Assembly: GCF_000002985.6 (NCBI RefSeq)
Contig: NC_003283.11
Span: 16,307,501 to 16,371,500, forward strand
Origin: Caenorhabditis elegans
Lineage: Eukaryota; Nematoda; Chromadorea; Rhabditida; Rhabditidae
DNA: 64,000 bases
Direction of reading: 5' to 3'
Position 1 is the stretch's first letter. Each line of letters begins with the position of its first letter. Below are positions 11,590 through 22,989 of the stretch, piece by piece. Below the pieces are notes generated by a model. It ran no database searches. It worked only from the letters and a program-made list of their open reading frames with translations, and was not told where the DNA came from. Both the position numbers and the translations under genes were made by a program.

Positions 11590-12216
11590 ATTATGTATCA
11601 CTGTTGCGGATGGTCCAGGATTCCATCGTTTCGGATAGAAATTGCTTTCCGCCGTTTGAAATTTCACCTGGAATTAGGGAGAAAATTAGTGAAACAAACT
11701 TATTCTAATTACTTTGTCGTCCGTTTATTGTATATTGCGATAGAATACCCTTCTTTGGTTTTTTGAAACAAATTTCCAATTGCCCATCTAAACGATGAGA
11801 AAGGTGCTGAAAGTATCTATGTAGCATCTTGTGACAGGTGGAGAAGCGCCAAAATTTTTTTATTTTGTTGAAAAAAATAGCCTAGATTTAGCTCAAATTT
11901 TGATTTATGAGGCCGGAATTTTAAGAATGTTTTAGAATTGCGAAAGTTTAGCGAAATTTAAGTTTTTGCTGAAAATTTTTATTTGTTTTATGATATTCAT
12001 TTTCTACATACCTATTTAACATTTTGTATCACTTTAACGGCTCCATTATAATCGGATTTCGTCATTTGGTACCGAACCTGCAATTATAGATATACTGAAA
12101 TCTGGGATCAATATTCTAATCACCTTATCATTGGTTTCTTTTATGTCTCTGTAGAATATCAATTTTTCATTTCTTGACAGATTTCCCAGGCGACCATCCA
12201 AATGTCGATGATGGCG
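11590..12216 (-). pseudogene. Two related exon pairs of an unrecognised gene, possibly decayed
   Basis: On the minus strand two units resemble each other. The upper unit has an exon at about 12124-12216 (RHHRHLDGRLGNLSRNEK, then LIFYRDIKETNDK) spliced to one at about 12013-12079 (VRYQMTKSDYNGAVKVIQNV, then a stop). The lower unit has an exon at about 11713-11806 (HLSHRLDGQLEI...) and one at about 11590-11668 (VKFQTAESNFYPKRWNPG, then ATVIHNV and a stop). HLDG/RLDG, V-[KR]-[FY]-Q and VI-x-NV line up. Borders are TTTCAG or TTGCAG and GTGATT or GTAATT. No start exon or domain was recognised. They could be tandem gene copies or remnants. Confidence 0.35.
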
Positions 12217-13353
12217 CTAAAATTTTAATGTAGATTTTACAATAATATTGATGGCCTAGTGTCTTCTAATACATAGTAAGAACAGAAAATAGTTTAACTA
12301 TACGAAATGTTTAGATGATTTTTTTTTTCAGTTTTCCTCTAGCGCGATGTAAATCAAAATGGCCCAATTTTTACTTTACAAGCGAACGTCTAACTTTGAC
12401 CACCATTTTTTTTAATTCTGTTTTCAGAGCGTAAACATTATACTTAACAAAGACTGACCTGTGATTAAAACGGAACTGATCAGGAAAATTTTGACAAAAA
12501 ATTTCAGAAAAAGCAGGGGGGCCTCAACACAAGAAGCCTACACGCCGTATCAGGAGAGTATCTGAAAATATGATATATAAATGTAATTAATCGGAATTTT
12601 TTCCGTTTATAACTTTTGTGGAACTTTCAAAAATAAAATATTGAAATAATATTTTTAACGATTTTTTTGGCATTTTTCAAAAGTAATTCCAAGACCTGAG
12701 AAGTTATCAAAAAATAGCAACAGTGAGAAGTTATCAAAAAATGGCAATTGTTTTAGTCACATTTTTTGAAAATTTTGAAATTGATTTTCCTATTCAAATT
12801 TACTTTTCAAAAAATTAAAAGATCATTACACAAATAAGCAGTAATCCAGTTTGAAACTGAAACTGAAACTGTAAAACTTTCAGACATTTACAGAGAAAAA
12901 CTGAAAACTCACAAATTTTGCAAAAAATCCGAAGGAAGAGGGCGCCACACAGGCACCCTATAGAAGAATGATATATTTTTCAAAATTTCGAAAACTAATT
13001 GAGGTCAGAACCAATCGAGATACGTATCCTTTTTTTAATTTATTTACGATATCTTAAAAATTTATCTTGTACTGTTCCGTCTGGTTTTACGGAAGTTTTT
13101 TTTTAAACTGATGAAAAAACAGATTGGCCCAATTTCTATGGGGCCTTTTTTTTGTTTAGGACATATTTGTGCGACAGCGGGCTTCGTCAAGATTGAGAAG
13201 GAAAAATTAAATTTAAATTGTTTATTTTATTGGGAAAATTATTGACTCGATGTGTTGAAATTTTCAAATACTTAATATATTCATTGGAATAATATTTTAT
13301 GTCGTTCTGTTCATAGCCAACACACTACTCGTTCGATGATCGATCTGAAGTTA
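12217..13353. other. Non-coding stretch, no gene recognised
   Basis: AT-rich DNA upstream, in minus-strand terms, of the duplicated exons. It holds two loosely similar GC-richer patches (about 12510-12560 and 12935-12965, each with a GGGCGCC/GGGGCCT-like core next to TGATATAT) and two similar pyrimidine-rich patches with TTGGCCCAATTT at about 12360 and 13133. This fits an old duplication of non-coding DNA. No open exon with splice sites convinced me. Confidence 0.4.
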
Positions 13354-16300
13354 TCAATAATAATTCAGCATAAACTCCGCAAGAGCACTTACAGTTTTGC
13401 CCCTGCAAAAGTTCTTGAAACAATTCTGGATATCTCGATTCAATAACAACAACATCAACGGGTTGATAAAGCTCATATTTCCAGAAACCAACGGATACCA
13501 GACACGAAGAGCACGAAGATCTTCTTGCTGCAGATTCACAGATTTGGAGTCAGAATCAGGTAAACTGACGTCGCCTACATCTAACTGATCCGAATAGATT
13601 GCTTGAAAAACATAGTAGGCAAATGTGGCGGCGGAAATTATAGCCAAGAAGAGCACGTGGATACAAAGCCGGGCTTCCTGGTATCGGTTTTGACGGGATT
13701 GCCTGGAAATGATTTTGATTTTTTTTTTCGTAATTTTTCAATTTTAAGAAAACATTAAAAATTTGAAAAAAAAACAATTATTTATTTTATTTTATTTATT
13801 TACCAGACGCTGACCGCGCCTCCGGCGCATCCAACGGGCTGGAATAAATTTCTAATACCTCTTGAAAATAACATTGAAATTTTGAAATTAATTAGATTTT
13901 TTTGAAAATGAAAACTTTCAAAGTAACGGTAATTTTGCGTGTTGGCATAGCCTACATTGGACGGAAGGAAACTCTACTTTATATCGTAAATGATGATTTT
14001 TAATTAAACTTTTTAAAAACAATTTTTGATCACTTTTCTAGGTGTTTTTTTAAATAAAATTTCAATCAAAATGTTGTTTCTGATTATCTCGATTTTTCAG
14101 AAAAAAACCGATAAAATCGAATTTTTTCTTAAATTTTTTTTTCAATTTTCGAAAAAATACGCATATTTTAAATTATTTTGGGATACATATTTTCCAGTTT
14201 TTTTCAAAAAAAAATTACAAGTTTTTTTTATTTAAAAAAAAGGTTTTTCAATTTTCGGAAAAGATAATTTTTGCATTATCCAAAAAAATTTAAACTTCTC
14301 GCATTTTTTTGCAATCATCAAAAAATTTTCTAAAAATCCCAAATTTTTTTTCAATTTTTTTCAGAAAAAATACATCATTAACTATATATAAAAAAATAGA
14401 GTTCGTCTGTCCGGAGTTTGTAGTCTTTGTAGTCTTTGTAGTCTGTGACGTCACACCTAAATGTCACTGAAAATTGTGGGCGGGGTCCGGCACCCTTCGT
14501 GGTGAGACCCATCGTGTCGAGACCCATCGTGGTGAGACCCTTCGTGGTGAGACCCTTCGTGGTGAGACCCAAATTTTTGGCGGGTAATTCAAATTTTCAG
14601 TGAAAAAATTTTGGCGGGAAATTCAAATTTTCAGTGAAAAAAATTTTGGCGGGAAATTCAAATTTTCAGTGAAAAAAAATATTTGGAGGGAAATTCAAAT
14701 TTTCTGAGAAAAACATTTTTGGAGGGAAATTCAGATTTTCTGAAAAAACGATTTCGGCGGGAAATTCAATTTTAGTTCTGGAATCATCTGGAAAATTCCA
14801 GAAAATTGTATTATGTTCTAGAACTTTCTGGAAAATTCGAGAAAATTCTGGAATGTTCCAGAACCTTCTGAAAAATTCGAGAAAATTCTGGAGTGTTCTG
14901 GAACCTTCTGGAAATTTTGAAAAAAATTCTGGAATGTTCGTGGCGAAACCGATCGTGGTGAGACCCATAAATTTTGGCGGAAAACTCAAAATTTCTGAGA
15001 AAAAATGTTTGGCGGGGAATTCAAATTTTCTGAGAAACTTTTTAAGCTTAAGTACCACCTGGAACTGGTGAGACCCATCGTGGTGAGACCCTTAAAAAAA
15101 TTGGCCGGAACTTCAAAATTTATGAGAAAAGAAATTTTGGTGGGAATTCAAATTTTCTCTGAAAAATTTTGGCGGGAATTCAAATTTTCTTATGGGGTTA
15201 TTCAAGTAGTGTCGTGAAATTAAAAAGTGTATTTCAATACACATTTTGCCTTATTCAAGTAACATCAAAAACGTGTATTTCAATACAGTTTGTGACGTAA
15301 TTTCGCGACATTTCTCGACATTTCTCGACATTATGCGACAACCAGAAAGCGGACAACTGAATGAAAAACCCAGAGAAAGGTGTCCCCGCAGGGTGAAAAT
15401 CCACACAATTTGCCGTCGAAGGAGAACAATTCTGATAAAACCACTGTGGGAAAATGTCGAGAAATGTCGAGAAATGTCGCGAAATTACGTCACAAACTGT
15501 ATTGAAATACATGTTTTTGATGTTACTTGAATAAGGCAAAAAGTGTATTGAAATACACTTTTTAATTTCGCGACAGTACTTGAATAACCCCATTAGGAAA
15601 ACATTTGGCGGGAAATTCAAATTTTGATTCTGGAATCAATTTTTTGTTTCAGCACCTTCTGGAAGTTTTAAGAAAATTCTAGAATGTTCTAGAATCATCT
15701 GGAAAATTCAAAAAAGTTCTGAAATGCTCTACAACCTCCTATAACTGTTGGAGTTTTTATTTGTTCGTTACATCTATATTCAAAGAACTTAGTAGTTAAC
15801 TATTCAGACTTCTCCAGTTAAGGAAAGTTATCAACTTATTGAAAAAACTGTAACTCTGTGGAATTTTTTCGAAAGCCTGATAATGATAATGTGTTGGTAG
15901 AAAAATCGGAACATTCTAACTATCTCTTTGAATTTTCTGAATCGTATACCATGGAAGGAGAAAATGCGATTTAATCGATGAAGTTTCAACTTTTTTTAAT
16001 GAGACATTTTTGAATGATTAAAAGGACATCTATGTGTTATACATTTTAAACTCCGCCAGTCGTTGGCCGCGCCGGAGGCGCGGTCATCGGCTGGTAATTC
16101 TATAATTTTTAAACTGCTCTTAATGTGCAATTTTATCAGAAACTTCAGTTATACTCCTCATTCAAAAAGCCAACTCACCAAGCTGAAAAACTTGTTACAG
16201 ACGATGTTCGCTTGACCGAGCACAATTTCCGAATAATGCAACAATACATGCCGGCGACCGAAAGTCCACATAATGTAAATGTGCAAATGACGATGGTAGC

Positions 16301-19300
16301 ACTTGTCTGAAAATGTTCAATGTTTTTTTTTGTTCCTGAAAGTCTCAATGAACTCATTACCTTCTTGTGTTCTTCTGATGTTATGACGAAAAACGACTGC
16401 GCATTTTCAAAGTGCGCGTGACAGATCAATACAGCTGGCATGTGAAGAGCTATGGAAATGAGCCAGTGACAAAGGATAAGAGTGTAAGCTGGGGTGACAG
16501 AGAGGATCTGAAATGTGGAAGTTAACTTGCAGCCGACAATTTACGGTTTAGAGGTGGAGCGGGAAACTGGTTGTAGCCCAATATCCCCGAGCCAGTTAAA
16601 TGTCGGCCACACCAAAACCTCTATCAGTTCCCACATACATGATTCAATCATCCATGATGGCGACACAAAGTTGCATATCTTTGTACAGTAATTAAAAAAA
16701 GACCGATTGACCTTAAAATGAACATCTGTGGCCCCAAATTCACATAGAAACACGATGCACCATAACCATCTAGCCACCAAATTAGAGAGTTTCCAATATT
16801 AAAATATCTAGGTAACATTTGGGTTATGAAAATTATAACTGTACAGAAATCTGCCTTTTCGACAAAATAACGAATGTGCCAAGGGTATGCGTTTTTGAAA
16901 AAACTTTGGACATCGGATGTCGCGCAAAAATGTCCCGTTTTGTTTTTGCATGTAACTCGGCTCTCAGTGGATTAAAATTGATTTTCTTTTTTTTAACGAC
17001 TCACCACATATAGGCACATTGTGATATTTTTTACCGGGTCTCAATACGAGCTCATTGAGTCGAGATATTTTAGGTATAGTCCAAAGGTGGTCCCAAACGT
17101 ACCAAAAAACACCCAAAAAATCGCACTAAATCGCGTTTTTCAGTGCAAAGATGAACTCGGATCAATTTCTGTTCCGAACCTTTTTTGTAGCTCTCGACGA
17201 GCCCGATTTTTTGAACTTAATTTCGTGCCGTCTGACCCACTTTCGAAAATGTAGGCCATCATTAAAGTTTTCGAAAAATCAAAAAGATGAAGAAAAATAT
17301 GTAATACGTGAAAAACTCTCTTGGCTCTCTCTCTCTCTCTTTCAACTCTGTGGCAAACTCGTGGCTAATTTTCATTTCTTATTTTTCTAATCACGTGAAT
17401 AGAATTAAATTATTTTAATGATTTCCGAGAATTTTATTCATTTGAGCCTGGAATCGGACTAAACTGGACTAAATTAAAATTCTTTTGTACTATTTTTGTG
17501 ACTGTCCTAAACCATTCAATCCGGGATTGAGGGCCGCAGGCCGTCTAACTCTTAGAGGCTTCAAGCCAACTTTATCACTTTTTCAAGCAAATCAGGCCGT
17601 AGGCCTGCGATGCGAATGTGACTATCTTAAGCCATACAATCAGGGATTGAGGGCCGCAGGCCCTCTAACTCTTAGAAACTTCAAGCCACCTTTATCCCTA
17701 ATCAAAGCAGAGCAGGCCGTAGACCTGCGATGCGAATGTGACTGACCTAATCCATGCAATCCGGGATTGAGGGCCGCAGGCCCTCTAACTCTTAGACGCT
17801 TTAAGCCACCTTTATCCCTATTTCAAGCAGAGCAGGCCGTAGACCTGCGATGCGAACGTGTTTGTTTCAGGCCCAGTAATCCGGGATTGAGGGCCGGAGG
17901 CCCTCACATTTCCAGAAATTTCAATAAAACTATCAAAAACTTCAAGTGACCGTAACTCAGTCAGTTTTGGTCGTAGAGACCCCATTTTTTTCGGGTTAAC
18001 CCCACTCCCGAAGGGCTGGCGCGCCCCCAGGCGCGCTAGTCTGCCTCCTTCCTAAAACCCCCATCTTGCCACACACACGCGTTTTCGATGTCCGGAAAAA
18101 AGTCAGCTTTTTTTGCAAAAAATTGTGTCACGCTTTTTTAAACGTTTATAACACCGCTCTCACTGGGCCGAATTTCGAAATTCTTTTTTCTCCACATTTA
18201 AAAAATATCGGCGTGTGTGTTCATCTAATTGGGGTTAAATTTTGGAGCATTACGTCGGCTCCACAAGCGGAAAATCACACCCTGCTTGTTTTTGCGCACA
18301 CCGAAGTACTGGCCGAAAACCACTTTAAATTGAAGGAAAATTCGAGTTTATGTTCAAAACGTTTGAGACTCGAAACTTAAGATCTCCTTTTCAATACCTA
18401 TTCACTGTATCTAAGCTCATTGTGATATCTCTATCGGTTCTTTTTAAAACGATAATTAAAGTTTTTCCAAAATTTCTGCACCTCCCCCTTTTTTCACACA
18501 CACACACACCCACCTCCCCCTTTCATATTTGGTGTGTTTTCGGTCAGTTTTTCACCATTGTTTCGGTCCTATCTCCGTTATTCTTGCTCCTTTTCCAAAT
18601 ATTTTTTTGGGAAAATGTTTATCACATCGAGAGGAAGCGGAAAATATAATTTTTTCTTGTAAGAAAGGTGGATAAGTGTCTCAAAAATCGATAAAATGAA
18701 CATTTTTCCTAAACATTTTTGATTTTCCTTCAAAAATCACAAACTTTCCACTATCGTTCCGGTTTTTATGTTAAATTTGGAGTTAATAGAGTGAATCAAA
18801 ATGGAATCTCAAATCACAGCTCGATCCGATCACTTTTCGCGGAGATAGGGTATTTAATTTTTGCACATGGAAAACCAGTTTTCCTCTGTTCCTGGACAAG
18901 TTTTCAACTATTCTTTTGATTTTATGTTTTAATTTTGATAATTTTCATTAGAGCAAGGTAGACAAACTAAATTTGGGCGGTCTTGGCAACTTTGAGCACA
19001 TTTAGGGAAGTTTTGAGCGTGAAGCCCTTCCCAAGAGATTAAATGTTTCAATTTTTGTTATTTTTGAAAATAATGAACGCCATATTATCATACTCTTTAC
19101 ACCAATTTCAAAAATATTTTTATTTTTTTCAAACTCTTACTCTGAGCAAAGTTATGACGGATTGAAGTTTTAGTGTATAACTCCTTACATGCCGCCTCTT
19201 CTCACAAAAGGGTGCATGCGTGCGGGTGGAAAATGTTTTTTTCTCAAAAAAACATAGAAAGGCACTTTAACTCTAAGAAGAAGTTCACTTTGAACAAATA

Positions 19301-19977
19301 CATCAGGCATTGCAGGCCGGAGGCCTGCTATAAATAACCAGGTTTGAGGGCCGCAGGCCCGAAAACTCTTGAAAACTGTGGGCTGGCTTTAAACCTATTC
19401 CCAGCATAGCTGTTATTCACTCAAGCCTTATAACCAGGTTTGAGGGCCGCAGGCCCGAAAACTCTTGAAAACTGAGGGCTGACTTCAATCCTATTCCAAG
19501 CAGAGCTGTTATTCACTCAAGCCTTATAACCAGGTTTGAGGGCCGCAGGCCCGAAAACTCTTGAAAACTGTAGGCTGACTTCAATCCTATTCCAAGCAGA
19601 GCAGGCCGTATTCATGAGTCCCGAAGGAATTTCAAGGAGATCTCGAATAACCACATAACAGGTTCGAGGCGAAGCCGAGAACCTGCGCCAGCTACCTTGC
19701 TAATAACTTAGAGCGAATTAACCCTATCCCCATTCCCGAAGGGCTGGCGGGCCCATAGGCCCGCTAGTCGGCGGCTCCCTGAAATAATGGAATTGAAAAA
19801 AATTAGTATTTGAACATGGTGTCGTACCTGGGAAAGGACTAAAGTATAATAATGAGTTTTGAACGCGGATTTTCTGGGTCTCATGAACCATATTGACCAT
19901 AAAACTATCGCGTAAATTGGCGTAAAAATAAATATTTCATAGATTACTACATCGGCTTGCCAATTTGTTGTGAGCAT
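13354..19977 (-). CDS. Serpentine 7TM chemoreceptor, frame not closed (possible pseudogene)
   Basis: Five exon-like segments encode the seven helices of a worm chemoreceptor: 19828-19977 (MLTTNWQADVVIYEIFIFTP, TM1), 16712-16838 (VIIFITQMLPRYFNIG and YGASCFYVNLGPQMFI, TM2-3), 16361-16507 (AYTLILCHWLISIALHMPAV, TM4), 16179-16306 (TSATIVICTFTLCGLSVAGM, TM5) and 13354-13702 (HVLFLAIISAATFAYYVF, then SFINPLMLLLLNRDI, TM6-7, stop). The last three join cleanly. The first-to-second and second-to-third joins do not keep phase with any AG/GT I can find, so either micro-exons are missing or the gene is decayed. Introns of about 3.0 and 2.5 kb are packed with repeats. It resembles the srv/sru/srxa group. 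Confidence 0.6.
14774..14936. promoter_or_regulatory. Array of heat-shock-element-like TTCnnGAA motifs
   Basis: About 11 exact TTCnnGAA palindromic units (TTCTGGAA, TTCCAGAA, TTCTAGAA, TTCGAGAA) fall within roughly 165 bases, several spaced 9-10 bases apart. The unit matches the inverted nTTC/nGAA pairs bound by HSF-1. Helitron-borne HSE arrays that recruit HSF-1 are known in C. elegans. Whether this copy drives any gene is not known. Confidence 0.65.
15193..15592. mobile_element. 400-bp MITE with long inverted arms and TTA target duplication
   Basis: Starts TGGGGTTATTCAAG and ends CTTGAATAACCCCA, with TTA directly on each side. The arms extend well inward: GTGTATTTCAATACA, TTGTGACGTAATTTCGCGAC and repeated ATGTCGAGAA blocks all recur inverted. 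The centre is about 100 bases of unpaired sequence. It interrupts the Helitron-like minisatellite, whose GGCGGGAATTCAAATTTT unit continues on both sides, so it is the younger insertion. A TTA duplication fits PIF/Harbinger-type transposition. Confidence 0.85.
17501..17935. repeat. 120-bp tandem repeat, about 3.6 copies
   Basis: The landmark GGGATTGAGGGCCGCAGGCC recurs at 17523, 17643, 17763 and 17883, a period of exactly 120. Each unit also has TCTAACTCTTAGA and GCAGAGCAGGCCGTAG. As 120 is a multiple of 3, long open frames run through it, but no start, splice site or protein family supports coding. It lies in an intron of the minus-strand receptor. Confidence 0.85.
19336..19615. repeat. 96-bp tandem repeat, about 3 copies
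   Basis: AACCAGGTTTGAGGGCCGCA recurs at about 19336, 19432 and 19528. The unit shares the TTGAGGGCCGCAGGCC core and the CAAGCAGAGC segment with the 120-bp repeat 1.5 kb away, so both probably come from one repeat family. GAAGGGCTGGCGSGCCC foldbacks at about 18015 and 19740 flank the region. Confidence 0.8.
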
Positions 19978-20001
19978 CTGGAAAAGACTGTAAGAATTCA
20001 A

Positions 20002-21869
20002 AGTTTTGCGAAAAAATTAGAAAAAACGAGAAATTACATTAAAGTTTGTCGGAAAATTCCGAATAAAAAAAGATTATAGCCTAATCAGCAATTTTAATGT
20101 TTCTTTACGATTTGAAAAATTTTAAAATAATTTTTAAAAATCAATTAAATGTTTTTTACAACTGCATTTTGGCAACAAATTTTTTTTTTTTGAAAAATCG
20201 GCAAAAAAGTCTATTGAAAATTTTTAGAAAACTCTTTAAAAATTTGGGTTCTGGCTGCTTTGTCAAAACAGTTGAAAACCTATGTTTTTTTTCAAAAATG
20301 AAAATTTCCGATGGTTACGCCACAAGCTTTTCTTCTGATTTGATTTTTTTCGCTAATATAGTCGTTTTATTAACAAAATATTCCCTACCACTATTTTTTG
20401 ACCAGACATCTGAAAAATACAACGAAGAAATTTGATCAATTTTTTGAATGACGTAAATTTTTTTGGGGGATTTTTTAGTAGAAAATGGAAAATTATTGTC
20501 AAATGAAACTGTAATTTATTTTCAATTTTGGAAAGTCAAAAATAATTTTCCTATTATTTCTGTTTTTGTAATGTGAAAAAATGGAAAAAAAAATTTAGAA
20601 AAATTCTACGAGCTTTTTTACAATTAAATTCGACTGTTACTCTCCATTTACTATTTTTTAAAACATTTTGAACCTTGAAACTCAAAAAAAAGTTTGAATT
20701 TTGAATTCTATAATCGCAACATATACTACAAGTACTTTCAGATAAATAATCTCCTGCTGACGACGATTTGTCACAGATTTTGGTTTACATTTTGCACCTA
20801 TTCATGCAATAATTTGAGTCAATTCATGAGGGAGTTTGGGAGATTTTTGATTCCATTTTAAATGTTAACTGGAACAAGTAAGAAAATCATTACAAAATGT
20901 AGGCCAAAAATAGTTTTGAAAAACGATATTTGTGTTTTATAACTCCAAATTTTAAATTATTATTTTAATTTTTGGGGTTGCAATTTAATTTTTCTAGGCG
21001 CTTTCGGAATGTGGGTAAAATCTGGGCAATGATAAGAAACATAATCCAAAAAATAAAAGAGTTAGATTTTCCCCAAAAGCCCAATGCACAAAATTTTAAT
21101 GAAGTTTCCAATTTTTGATTTTTGAAAACCGTCTTGCAAAAAGTGATATGTCGGGTATATTTACAAGCTCATTAGACACCAAGATAGTTTCTATAGCTGA
21201 TTTTTTGAGAACAGTTTTTTGTTCGCTTGAGTATGCGTAGACTTTATTAGAAATTGTGATGTTTTGAGGGATTAATGATCTCTGAAAAATTACAAAATTT
21301 AAAAATCATAAAATTAAGGTGACTCACACATTGTGGAAAATTCCATTGTGTAATGTCGTGAGAATATATCTTCCGGGCTCCGCGCATCTAATTGAGGACA
21401 CCGCCCACTACCAGAAAATTATAGTACAGCACGGAACCCGGTAGATCTCCGATCAGTCAACTTGCAAGATTAAGCCATCAAGGAACATAATATTCCCTTA
21501 TCATGCCACCTTCTTTTTATTGTTCTCCGAAAATTGTTTATCTTACTGATGAGAAACTGATTTTTTAGGTCTTGTGATGTGTTTTTCTAATATTAAAAAA
21601 AAAAAAAAAAAGTTCCTTGATCCAAACCTTCCTTCGCTTCCAAACCTTCGCTGAATAGAAAATGGACAGCAAAACCATTTTCTAATTTTTCAAAAATCTA
21701 GTCTTCATTTTTGAGTGAATCTTTCCAAACTGACCTATTTTTCAAATGACTAAAGACCGTTCAAAGAAGATAGGAAATTTAACTTCCTCTTGAACGCTTC
21801 CCGGTTCATAGAACCTAGAATCTACTCCCTATAAAATGTTCCAAGCCGTGTAAATTGTATCACTTCAAC
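20002..21869. other. Intergenic between divergent genes
   Basis: A 1.9-kb AT-rich region between the minus-strand receptor start and the plus-strand secreted-protein gene; it should contain both promoters. A GC-richer patch at about 21370-21460 has a weak inverted match (TTCCGGGCTCCG against CGGAACCCGGTAG), followed by an A-run at about 21596. No exon recognised. Confidence 0.45.
21830..21836 (+). promoter_or_regulatory. TATA box of the small secreted-protein gene
   Basis: TATAAAA lies 34 bases before the ATG at 21870. A transcription start about 25-30 bases downstream would leave a very short 5'UTR, as is usual for highly expressed small secreted worm proteins. Confidence 0.5.
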
Positions 21870-22724
21870 ATGAAGACTATTATCCTTTTCCTTGCACTTA
21901 CTTCCTTTGCTTACGCCGGTTCACTTGGATTGGCCATTCCAGCTGGAGCAAAAGATGTACATCTGCCAATCACCATCGGGGATATCAAGGCAATTACTCG
22001 TAAACTGAAGAATGGATCGGTTGAGACATGGAACGTCGTGGGGCCAAATAAGGGAACATGGGTTGACTCGGTGAGCGTTTTTCAGCTAGGAATCATAAAA
22101 GGAAACATTTTGGTGGAGAATTTAAATTCAGATTTAAAGAAAAAAAACCAAAAATCTGAAAAATTGTTTCTGTGCCGGGAATTTAAAATTTTAACTTTTT
22201 TGGCAAGTTTTGGTAGCAACTTAAATTTTCGGGGGTTTTCAATTTTATTTCTTCAAAAAAAATTTTATGGAAAAAAACAAATTTAAATGTTTTATAATTT
22301 TGTGAGAAACTCAAACTTTCAAATTCAATAAAAAAATTTTAGAATATATTTTTTTTTAGTTTGTCAGAAAGATTTTTCGGTAATAACCTTTTTTGCTTTT
22401 AGATAATTCAAATGTTTAATTTTCAATAAATTAGAAAAAAAAAATTATAGGAAAGGTATTTTCTATAAAATTCGAACTCCTTTTTTTAAAATTACTTTTT
22501 TTCATGCAAGCAAATATGTTTATTTCCAGAAAGGAAAGAAAATCGATTCATCCAATTACTCTTACAAGGCCGGAACAATTGTCATCAAGAAAGTTTCCAA
22601 AAACGATGAAGGGTTCTACGACTATGAGCCACTGACCACTTTTGCTCCAGAGAAGCTTCCACCAGGTGTTCATGTTGATCCAGTTCAAAGAGGACTTGAT
22701 CTTACTGTTATCAGCTCAGTTTAA
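21870..22724 (+). CDS. Small secreted protein, single Ig-like domain (predicted)
   Basis: A 131-residue secreted protein from two exons, 21870-22070 and 22530-22724, joined in phase. Residues 1-16 (MKTIILFLALTSFAYA) are a clear signal peptide. The mature part has short strands and the motif VSKNDEGFYDYEP, which matches the D-x-G-x-Y tyrosine corner of immunoglobulin-like folds, followed by a Pro-rich tail (FAPEKLPPGVHVDP). There are no membrane segments and no cysteines in the mature protein, so the fold would lack the usual Ig disulphide. The start at 21870 is chosen because it gives the signal peptide. AATAAA follows the stop. Role unknown; worm proteins of this type are often gut- or stress-expressed. 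Confidence 0.82.
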
Positions 22725-22825
22725 TTAATTTGAATTGTTTGATAGTAAAACATTTAATAAAACTTAAATTTTTATTTTTCCAGGGTTTTTCAGAAAAAAA
22801 CATCTGACTTGAGAAAATCTAGTTG

Positions 22826-22965
22826 ACACGCCTACCGCTCTTGCCGTGCGGCGGCCTTCGCCTGCCTGGCGCTGCGAGCCGCGCCTCCTGTATAGTTTTC
22901 GGGTTCCGCTTTTCGGGTTCCGCCTCCGCGGAACCCGAAGTGTCGGAAGCGGCGAAAGAGCCACC
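22826..22965. repeat. GC-rich foldback
   Basis: Strongly GC-rich against its surroundings. CGGGTTCCGC occurs twice and pairs with GCGGAACCCG; GCCGCACGG-like and CGGAAGCGGCG segments also pair loosely. ORFs here arise from low stop density and have no gene features. Confidence 0.55.
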
Positions 22966-22989
22966 TTTTGCACATTTGCGAGCAACAGG

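Larger units (their letters stand above)
14385..15765. mobile_element. Helitron-like block with minisatellites and heat-shock-element array
   Basis: Inside an intron of the minus-strand receptor gene. It opens with TATATAAAAAAATAGAGTTC and GTCTGTCCGGAG, then has repeated GTGGTGAGACCCTTC units and a minisatellite of about 35 bases with the core GGCGGGAAATTCAAATTTTC. A dense run of TTCnnGAA pairs follows at about 14774-14936, with more near 15624-15700. This mix is typical of non-autonomous Helitrons in C. elegans. I see no Rep/helicase ORF, and the exact ends are uncertain. Confidence 0.6.

Noticed and set aside
15246-15620. Mirror-image ORFs on both strands
   Set aside because: Both come from the arms of the TTA-flanked MITE.
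17485-17949. ORFs with 40-residue repeats
   Set aside because: Unit length happens to be 120; a stop interrupts between repeats 2 and 3, and the stretch is inside an intron of a minus-strand gene.
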